Assembly (NCBI RefSeq): GCF_016801025.1
Contig: NZ_CP068983.1
Location: forward strand, 3,712,501-3,776,500
Source of the DNA: Paradevosia shaoguanensis
GTDB lineage: Bacteria; Pseudomonadota; Alphaproteobacteria; Rhizobiales; Devosiaceae
Reading direction: 5' to 3'
DNA: 64,000 nucleotides
Positions 55,949 through 64,000 of the stretch are shown piece after piece. The notes under the pieces are model-generated. The model worked only from the letters and a program-made list of their open reading frames with translations, was not told the origin of the DNA and ran no database searches. How positions within the stretch are numbered: position 1 is the stretch's first letter; each line of letters opens with the position of its first letter. A program made the translations under genes and the position numbers.

Positions 55949-57282
55949 GACGCGGCTCCCTCGGGCTTCGGCTGATGGGGTTCGCCATATTGCTGGTGGT
56001 CGGAGCGCTGGTGCTCTCCGGCTTTGCGCTGCACGGGCTTTTCGTCTCCAACCTCGAAACCAATGCCCGGGCCGACCTCGACGCTGCGCTTTCGCGCCTG
56101 GTGGCGCTGATCGATCCGGAGCAGGCCGAGCCGCGAGTGACCGGACCTCTGCCCGATCCGCGCTACGAAACACCACTCGGCGGGCGCTACTGGCAGATCG
56201 AAGCGGTGGACGGCAGTGGGGTGGCCCGCTCGCGCTCGCTGTGGGACCAACAATTCCACACAACGGACGGTGCCGATGGCCAGAGTTTTCAGCCGCTGAG
56301 TGATGGCCATGAGGCAATCGTCTTCACGCGCACCGTCGAGATCGGCGCTCACCGTTTTCGCGTGACGGTGGGAGAGGACTACGAGGACATCCGGCTCGCC
56401 GGGGTGCGCTACGGGTGGGACATTGCCAAGCTCTTCGCCTTGCTGGCGATGGTCATCATCGGCGCCGCCTGGGGGCAGCTGCGGCTCGGGTTGATGCCGC
56501 TCGATCGGCTTCGGCGCTCGGTCGACGAGGTGCGTAAGGGCAAGATCACGCGGCTGACCGGCAACTTCCCGAGCGAAGTTCAACCGCTGGTCGATCAGGT
56601 CAATGGTCTCCTGTCGGAACGCGAGGCATTGGTGGATCGGGGCAGGCAGCGGGCATCCGACCTGGCGCATGGGCTCAAGACGCCGCTCGCGGCGCTGCAC
56701 GGCATTGCCATGCGCCTGCGGGACAAGGGCGACGAACAGCAGGCCGAGGCGATCGAGGAACTGGCGGACGAAATGTCCGCACGCGTGGACTACCAGATGC
56801 GGCTGGCCTCCTTGCGAACGCGGTCGGGCGATCGCAGGGAAAGCACCTCGCTCAACAGCGCGGTCATTCGCACGGTGACGGTGCTGCGCAAGACATACCA
56901 GGGCGAGTTCCTGCACTGGATGGCGGAACTGGGCGATGACCTGCAGGTCGACATCCACCGGCAGGACCTGATGGAGCTGGTCGGCATCACGCTCGAGAAC
57001 GCATCGAAATGGGCGCACAGCAAGGTAATCGTGCGCAGCCGCCAGAACGGCGAGATGGCTGTATTCGAGATCAGCGATGACGGGCCGGGCATTCCGCCAA
57101 AACTGCTTGGGGAATTGGGAAGCCGGGGCGCGCGGCTGGACGAGAGCCTGCCGGGCACCGGCCTCGGATTGGCGATCGCGACGGAAATCCTCGTGCTGAA
57201 CGGCGGGAGTATTGCCTACAACGTCGCAGAGGCCGGCGGGCTGGCCGTGGAGATCAGGCTGCCCCTGGCCGAGCGCGGATGA
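55945..57282 (+). CDS. Sensor histidine kinase partner of the 55286 regulator
   Basis: A 445-residue membrane kinase. The TTG start overlaps the regulator stop (TTGA) and puts Arg-rich residues before the first helix (about 11-33); ATG 55975 would cut into it. A periplasmic sensor of about 125 residues, a second helix (about 161-178), HAMP-like region, and phospho-acceptor His242 in SDLAHGLKTPLAAL follow. The ATPase part has LENASKWAH, SDDGPGIP and GTGLGLAIA. The DLAHGLKTPL box is typical of PhoQ/FeuQ-type kinases. The signal is unknown. Confidence 0.92.
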   Translation: MRRGSLGLRLMGFAILLVVGALVLSGFALHGLFVSNLETNARADLDAALSRLVALIDPEQAEPRVTGPLPDPRYETPLGGRYWQIEAVDGSGVARSRSLWDQQFHTTDGADGQSFQPLSDGHEAIVFTRTVEIGAHRFRVTVGEDYEDIRLAGVRYGWDIAKLFALLAMVIIGAAWGQLRLGLMPLDRLRRSVDEVRKGKITRLTGNFPSEVQPLVDQVNGLLSEREALVDRGRQRASDLAHGLKTPLAALHGIAMRLRDKGDEQQAEAIEELADEMSARVDYQMRLASLRTRSGDRRESTSLNSAVIRTVTVLRKTYQGEFLHWMAELGDDLQVDIHRQDLMELVGITLENASKWAHSKVIVRSRQNGEMAVFEISDDGPGIPPKLLGELGSRGARLDESLPGTGLGLAIATEILVLNGGSIAYNVAEAGGLAVEIRLPLAERG

Positions 57283-57514
57283 GGTGGCTTCCTGACAGGA
57301 AGCTTATGGCGCCGGACAGGAACAAATAATAATAAAATCAATAGGCTGCGTGCAACTTGGGGCTGGAAGCCACGTTTCCCTCCCAACAACAGAAGGCATG
57401 AATGCCCATCCCCACGAACCTTCCAGGGAACCGTCCAGCGCGATCGAAGCAATCGCGCGGCCAATGAACTCGTTCCGTCCACGATCTCTCGTGGCGCGAA
57501 GAAGGAGATAATCC

Positions 57515-58195
57515 ATGAAGAAGCTTCTTGCTCTGGCTGCCATTGCAGCCATGACGTCTACTGGTTTTGTCGGCGTTGCCCTTGCCCAGACGGGATCGGC
57601 AACCGCCACGGCAGATCTCAACATCCGCTCCGGCCCCGGGCCGCAATATGCGTCGGTCGGCTTCATTGCTTCGGGCCAGTCGGCCACGATCGATGGCTGC
57701 CTGCAGGGCAGCAAGTGGTGCCAGGTGACTCATAATGGCATCACGGGCTGGTCCTATTCCGACTACCTTACGGCCGAGCTTTCCGGCCAGGCCATCGTGC
57801 TGACGGATCGCTATCCCGATGTCGGCGTTGCCACTGTCATCTATGAAGACAAGGGCGCAGCCGCGGGCGGCGCGGTGGCGGGCGCCACGGGTGGGGCGAT
57901 TGCCGGCGCGTTGATCGGCGGGCCGATAGGCGCGGCTGTCGGTGGTGCCGTCGGCGCCGCAGGCGGTGCTACGGTCGGCGCGGTCGCCGAGCCGCCCAAA
58001 ACGGCGGTGACCTATGTGCAGACCAACCCGATCGACCCGGTCTATCTCGAGGGTGAGGTCGTGGTGGGTGCTGGCGTCCCCGATACGGTCGCCCTGCACA
58101 CCATCCCGGACTACAACTACGAATACGTCTACATCAACGGCCAGCCGGTATTCGTCGATCCGGGTTCGCGCAGGATCGTCTACGTCGTGCGCTAA
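57515..58195 (+). CDS. Exported SH3b domain protein with glycine-zipper and DUF1236-like tail
   Basis: A 226-residue protein. Signal peptide about 1-24 (ALA-Q); bacterial SH3 domain about 28-88 (ATADLNIRSGPGPQYASVGFIASGQSATIDGC...WCQVTHNGITGWSYSDYL), often binding peptidoglycan; a glycine-zipper region about 113-160 (GGAVAGATGGAIAGALIGGPIG), compatible with membrane insertion; and a DUF1236-like end with YEYVYINGQPVFVDPGSRRIVYVVR. A GAAGGAG site precedes ATG 57515. Its envelope role is inferred. Confidence 0.87.
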   Translation: MKKLLALAAIAAMTSTGFVGVALAQTGSATATADLNIRSGPGPQYASVGFIASGQSATIDGCLQGSKWCQVTHNGITGWSYSDYLTAELSGQAIVLTDRYPDVGVATVIYEDKGAAAGGAVAGATGGAIAGALIGGPIGAAVGGAVGAAGGATVGAVAEPPKTAVTYVQTNPIDPVYLEGEVVVGAGVPDTVALHTIPDYNYEYVYINGQPVFVDPGSRRIVYVVR

Positions 58196-58215
58196 GCTGG
58201 CCCTTTAGGCTTGCT

Positions 58216-58247
58216 GCGGCCGGTCCTTCGGGATCGGCCGCTTTTTT
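58216..58247 (+). terminator. Rho-independent terminator after the SH3b gene
   Basis: An 11-bp stem GCGGCCGGTCC/GGATCGGCCGC closed by a stable TTCG loop, then TTTTTT. It lies between convergent genes. Confidence 0.92.
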
Positions 58248-58250
58248 GCG

Positions 58251-59207
58251 TCAGGCCCGCACGCGCGGGTCGAGCAGCAGGTAGAGGAAGTCGACCACCA
58301 GATTGGCGATGACGATGAAGAAGCCGGCCAGCATCACCACGCCGATGATGACCGGGCGGTCCTGCGTCTGCACGGACTGTACCGCGAGCGAGCCGATGCC
58401 TTGAAGGCCGAACACCTGCTCGGTGACCAGCGCGCCGCCGAGCAGCGCCGCGATGTCGGCGCCGAGCTGGGTGGTGAGCGGCGTGAAGATGGCGCGCAGC
58501 CCGTGCTTGTAGATCACCTTGCGCTCGGAGAGGCCCTTGGCGCGGGCGGTGCGGATATAGTCCTCGCCCAGCACCTCCAGCATCTGCCCGCGGGTGAGGC
58601 GGGCATAGATGGCCGCCGAGGTCAGAGCCAGCGTGAACCACGGCAGCAGCATGTGCCACGCCCAGAGCGACGGATTGGGCAGGAACGGTTTGTAGCCGCC
58701 GGGCGGGAACAACGTGATGCCGGCCTGCCGCGGCAGGAAATAGAGGAAATAGAGCGCCGCCATGCCCAGCACGAAGGAGGGAAAGCTGATGCCGATGAGG
58801 ATGAAGCCCTGGCCCAGCCGGTCGCGCAGGCTGCCCGGATAGCGGGCCGACATGATGCCGATGGGGATGCCCATCGCCAGCCACATGATCACCGCGCCGA
58901 TGCAGAGCGAGATCGTCGCCGGCATGCGGTTCTGGATGAGCTGGATGACTGGCTGCTGGTTGCGGTAGGAAAAGCCGAGGTCGCCCGCGAGGCTGCGGCC
59001 TAGAAAGCTGACATATTGTTCGATGATGGGGCGATCGAGGCCCAGGTTCTCGCGCACCTGCGCTACCTGCGCCTCGGTGGCGCGTTCGCCGGCCACGAGG
59101 CGCGCCGGATCGCCGGGCGCCACGAAGAACAGCGTGAAGACGAAGCCGCTGAGCAGCACGAGCACCAGCGCGGCGAAGCCGATACGGCTAGCGATGAAGC
59201 GGATCAT
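58251..59207 (-). CDS. dppB: Peptide/nickel-type ABC transporter permease, DppB-like
   Basis: A 318-residue inner-membrane permease with six hydrophobic segments. It begins MIRFIASRIGFAALVLVLLSGFVFTLFFVAPGDPA, the standard DppB/OppB start, and holds the EAA-loop EDYIRTARAKGLSERKVIYKHGLRAIFTPL that contacts the ATPase. ATG 59207 overlaps the stop of the other permease (ATGA). The longer frame upstream lies inside that gene. It is the last gene of the transporter operon. Confidence 0.95.
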   Translation of the reverse strand: MIRFIASRIGFAALVLVLLSGFVFTLFFVAPGDPARLVAGERATEAQVAQVRENLGLDRPIIEQYVSFLGRSLAGDLGFSYRNQQPVIQLIQNRMPATISLCIGAVIMWLAMGIPIGIMSARYPGSLRDRLGQGFILIGISFPSFVLGMAALYFLYFLPRQAGITLFPPGGYKPFLPNPSLWAWHMLLPWFTLALTSAAIYARLTRGQMLEVLGEDYIRTARAKGLSERKVIYKHGLRAIFTPLTTQLGADIAALLGGALVTEQVFGLQGIGSLAVQSVQTQDRPVIIGVVMLAGFFIVIANLVVDFLYLLLDPRVRA

Positions 59208-60138
59208 GAGGCGGCACTGGCCTTCTGTTTGGCGCGCTTGCGGAGCGGACGCTTCGAGCTGTTGGGATCGAGCGCGTCGCGCAGGGCGTCGCCGAGGATG
59301 TTGAAGGACAGGGTGGTCAGCAGCAACGCCAGGCCGGGGAACAGGACCAGCCACCAGGCGAACATGTAGATCGAGTTATTGGCCGCATCGGCCAGCATGC
59401 CGCCCCAGCTCGGTGCCGGCGGCACGATGCCCAGGCCGAGGAACGACAAGGTGGCCTCGAAGATGATCGAAGTCGGCACCATCATGGTCGTATAGATGAT
59501 GATCGGCACGGTGAGGTTGGGCAGGATATCGGTCACCATGATCGAAAGGTGCCCGGCGCCGAGCGAGCGCGCCGCCATGACGAACTCGCGCTCGCGCAAC
59601 GACAGCACCTGTCCGCGAATGACGCGGCCCATCGTGGTCCACGAGAAGAAGACGATGACGGCCACGCTCAGCGGCACGCTGGGGCCGAACACCGCGACCA
59701 GCGAAAGCATGCAGAGCAGCACGGGAATGCTCATGACGAGGTCCATGAGCCGGCCGAGCACGACATCGACCCAGCCGCCGAAATAACCCGAGACCAGCCC
59801 GACCGTGACGCCGATGAACGCCGCCAGCAACGAAGCCACGACGCCGATAGCCAGCGAGATGCGGGCGCCATAGGCGAGGCGCACGAACACATCGCGGCCT
59901 AGTTGGTCGGCGCCGAAGAGGAAATCGCTGCTGGGGCCGACCGGCAGGCCGGTGGGCGTGAGCGCCGTGTCGCGGAACTGCTCGACCGCCGAATGCCCGG
60001 TCCAGGCGGCGATGGCGTCGGCGCCGAGCGCAAAGGCGATCAGCAGGATGATGAAGGTGAGCGAAATCAGTCCCGCGCGGTCGGCGAGCAGCCGGCGCAT
60101 GGCGATATCGAAGGAACTGCGCTGCTTGACTTGCTGGC

Positions 60139-60142
<4 letters not shown>
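59204..60142 (-). CDS. dppC: Peptide/nickel-type ABC transporter permease, DppC-like
   Basis: A 312-residue permease. The N-terminal OppC-type helix precedes the transport core; the ATPase-coupling loop is LREREFVMAARSLGAGHLSIMVTDILPNLTVPI, and the end reads NILGDALRDALDPNSSKR, typical for DppC. It overlaps the ATPase gene by 4 bp upstream and dppB by 4 bp downstream, so the three are translationally coupled. Confidence 0.95.
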
Positions 60143-61971
<1,829 letters not shown>

Positions 61972-62002
61972 GGCCGGGTCGCGTAGGGACAATCAGAAAA
62001 TT

Positions 62003-62035
62003 GGACCGGAAATCCCGAACGGGGAAATCCGGTCC
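62003..62035 (-). terminator. Hairpin between the binding-protein and ATPase genes
   Basis: GGACCGGA (62003-62010) pairs with TCCGGTCC (62028-62035) with further pairing inside (TCCC/GGGA). A second hairpin GATAGGC-CTTA-GCCTATC (62045-62062) reaches into the stop codon of the binding-protein gene. No T-run follows. Such structures often protect the upstream mRNA, giving more binding protein than membrane subunits. Confidence 0.6.
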
Positions 62036-62060
62036 GTCGTGTCGGATAGGCCTTAGCCTA

Positions 62061-63797
62061 TCAGCGGTTCAACCACACATTGGTCCAGTCGCCGTTGCCG
62101 CCAGCCGCGAAGGGCAGGAAGTTTTCGACGTTGACGCCGTGGTAGAGCACGGTGGTCAGCGAGACCAGCGGCACGGTCGGGGCGTCGGCCATCACCATCT
62201 CGTCGACCTGCTGCCAGAGCTTTTCGGATTCGGCCAGATCGGTCGTCGCCAGGGCGCGGTCGGCGACCTCGTTGGCGGCGTCGTTGTTGTAGTCCGAGAA
62301 GTTGAAGGTGCCGTGGGTGCCGTTATAGGTGTACTGCGGCTGGAAGATCGAGCGCGCAGCGCCGCCCGGCCAATCCGGCGACCAGCCCGACGGCACCAGG
62401 TCCCACACGCCATTGAGGGCGTTGTCGAAATTGGTGATGAGGCGAGCATAGAAGTCCGAAGCAGGGGTCGGCACGAGTTCGATGGTGAAACCGGCCTTCT
62501 GCAGGCTTGCCTGCAGCACCTGGGCGATGGCCGGGTTGATGCCCAGATTGCGGAACGGCATCTTGAGCGTCAGGCCATCGGGGTAGCCGGCCTCGGCCAG
62601 CAGCGCGCGGGCCTTTTCCGGATCACCGGCATTGTTGGCAGTCGGGTAGGGCGCGAATTCGTGGTTGCCCAGGATGCCCAGCGGGAAGATGCCGTTGAGC
62701 GGCGAAGCGAATTCGGGGCCACCGTACTGCTGGACCACCGCGGCCTTGTCGATTGCGTAGTTGAGCGCCTGGCGGACCTTGGGATTGCGCAGCGCACCGT
62801 CATTGTTGTTCGAGACGGTGTTGATCCAGATCATGCTGGATGCGCCTTCGGCTAGCGTCGAAAGCTTCTCGTCGCCTTGCATCTTGAGCATCTGCACGGT
62901 CACCGGCGGCACCGGAATGTCGAACAGCATGTCGCCGTCGCCGGACTGAAGCTGTTGCATGGCGGCGTCGGCCTGTACGCCCGCGACCACCTCGATGGCG
63001 TCGACATAGGCTTTGCGCAGCGGATCGCTCTCGGCGTTCCAAGCCGGGTTGCGAACCAGGCGGACCATGGAATCGGGCACGTAGGATTCGATGGTGTAGG
63101 GCGCGGCCGAAATGAAGTTCTGGCGGTATTCCGGGCTATCGGGGAGATAGTCGAGCACTTCCACCGGAGCGGGCGAAGTGACCGGCAGGGTCAGAAGATA
63201 GATGAAGTCGTTGGCGGCCTTGGTGAGCTGGAAGACCACGGTATCGTCGGACGGGGTCTCGATGCCCTTGATGTCGCCCTGCTCGATATAGGCCTTCATC
63301 GCGTCGACCTTCGCGTCGACCTTGGAGAAGCCGGCGCAGAAATCGGCGAAGCCGACGATCATGTCCTCGAAATAGCTGGACGAGGGCGAGGGCAGGAACG
63401 GGTTGCACAGGCGCATGAAGCCGCGCTCGATGTCGGCCGAAGTGACCTGGCGCGGGCCGCCCGGCGCATTCCAGTTGACGCCCTGACGCAGCTTGAACGT
63501 GTAGGTGAGGCCGTCATTGGTGGCCGTCGGCACGCTCTCGGCAAGGTCGGCCTGCGGCGCGATCTGCTGCTGCGGATCGTCGGACGCGGCGAAGCTGATG
63601 AGCTGGCGGGTCACGGCGCGGAAGAAGCTGCCGGTGACGGCGGTAGCCGGCGGAACGGTGTCGAACCGGTCCACCTCTGCCGTGCCCAGGACACGCAGGG
63701 TGCCTCCGGTTTTGGCTTCCTGCGCCTGGAGCGCGGTCGAGCCCATGAGCGCCAGCGACAAGAGCCCCATAATGGTGGCAGATGCGCGAAGTTTCAT
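62061..63797 (-). CDS. Periplasmic substrate-binding protein of the peptide-type ABC importer
   Basis: A 578-residue family-5 solute-binding protein (DppA/OppA class). Signal peptide about 1-25 (LQA-Q). Class features are GGTLRVLGTAEVDRFDTVPP, FDDPQQQIAPQADLAESVP-type wording followed by DGLTYTFKLRQGVNWNAPGGPRQVTSADIERGFMRLCNP, and the C-terminal WSPDWPGGAARSIFQPQYTYNGTHGTFNFSDYNNDAANEVADRALATTD. Ligands of the class include oligopeptides, nickel chelates and sugars; none can be assigned. AAGGGA precedes the ATG. It heads the leftward operon with the ATPase and two permeases. Confidence 0.94.
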   Translation of the reverse strand: MKLRASATIMGLLSLALMGSTALQAQEAKTGGTLRVLGTAEVDRFDTVPPATAVTGSFFRAVTRQLISFAASDDPQQQIAPQADLAESVPTATNDGLTYTFKLRQGVNWNAPGGPRQVTSADIERGFMRLCNPFLPSPSSSYFEDMIVGFADFCAGFSKVDAKVDAMKAYIEQGDIKGIETPSDDTVVFQLTKAANDFIYLLTLPVTSPAPVEVLDYLPDSPEYRQNFISAAPYTIESYVPDSMVRLVRNPAWNAESDPLRKAYVDAIEVVAGVQADAAMQQLQSGDGDMLFDIPVPPVTVQMLKMQGDEKLSTLAEGASSMIWINTVSNNNDGALRNPKVRQALNYAIDKAAVVQQYGGPEFASPLNGIFPLGILGNHEFAPYPTANNAGDPEKARALLAEAGYPDGLTLKMPFRNLGINPAIAQVLQASLQKAGFTIELVPTPASDFYARLITNFDNALNGVWDLVPSGWSPDWPGGAARSIFQPQYTYNGTHGTFNFSDYNNDAANEVADRALATTDLAESEKLWQQVDEMVMADAPTVPLVSLTTVLYHGVNVENFLPFAAGGNGDWTNVWLNR

Positions 63798-64000
63798 TTG
63801 GTCAGATCCCTTTCCGCTTGTGCGGCTGTTCCCTCAGAAGATTTCTTACCTCCCGGACCCGGGTGTTCTACCCCTCGGTGCGTCCGGGAAGACGATGAGC
63901 ATTTGATCAAGCGTGTGAAACTTTAGAAGCGGCTCCGGCTTTCTGTCAACGCTCTATGACGGTAATGCCCAAAATCCGCTGATCTCCGGTCCTTTCAGGT
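63798..64000. other. Upstream region of the ABC importer operon (window end)
   Basis: 203 bp with no coding frame of interest. It should hold the promoter of the binding-protein gene. I see no operator with a recognisable palindrome. Confidence 0.4.

Overview
The window is a GC-rich stretch of bacterial chromosome with no rRNA, tRNA, CRISPR array, transposase or integrase that I could recognise. Gene content and order point to an alphaproteobacterium of the Hyphomicrobiales, most like Devosia and relatives. The markers are a cobalamin-dependent ribonucleotide reductase, an NDUFA12-type complex I accessory gene followed by a DUF2155 gene, a dsbA-aroQ-accB-accC-aat block, an rne-amidase-mrcA-prfB block, and a suf operon behind an Irr-like iron box. 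The genus is inference; no marker RNA is present.

Layout. (1) 1-5700: copper and silver homeostasis. A CueR regulator, CopZ chaperone, small secreted protein plus periplasmic multicopper oxidase, CopA ATPase and a glutaredoxin-like protein are wired by four CueR-type promoters. (2) 5776-8250: a membrane protein of unknown role and a secreted PQQ-type sugar dehydrogenase. (3) 8340-13530: nrdJ behind two NrdR boxes, then NDUFA12 and DUF2155 genes. (4) 13750-17070: a chromosomal APH(3')-like kinase with a small membrane protein, and an ArsR-SRPBCC-SDR-GyrI operon. (5) 17066-21085: aat, accC, accB, aroQ and a DsbA-family gene, read leftward. (6) 21256-23664: an aminotransferase, a VOC protein and a WYL regulator. 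(7) 23733-32486: RNase E diverging from a cell-wall block (amidase, PBP1A), then a degenerate peptide deformylase and prfB with its programmed +1 frameshift. (8) 32541-39888: M23 peptidase, peroxiredoxin, a large AsmA/DUF3971 envelope protein, tyrS and an alpha/beta hydrolase. (9) 40006-46896: a seven-gene Fe-S assembly operon. (10) 47118-53565: aroA, a diguanylate cyclase, an RhlE-type helicase and parE. (11) 53783-58195: small exported proteins around a two-component system. (12) 58251-63797: a peptide-type ABC importer with a fused double ATPase.

Most genes are conserved housekeeping functions. The items most worth a second look are regulatory or degenerate: the four-promoter CueR regulon, the paired NrdR boxes 31 bp apart, the Irr/ICE-like palindrome before suf, the peptide deformylase that lost metal ligands, the APH(3')-like kinase with a full active site, phased A-tracts beside an everted parS-like palindrome in a gene-free gap, a family of dispersed palindromes, and a 56-codon gene candidate with a good ribosome binding site. 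I did not find an obviously new multi-gene system.
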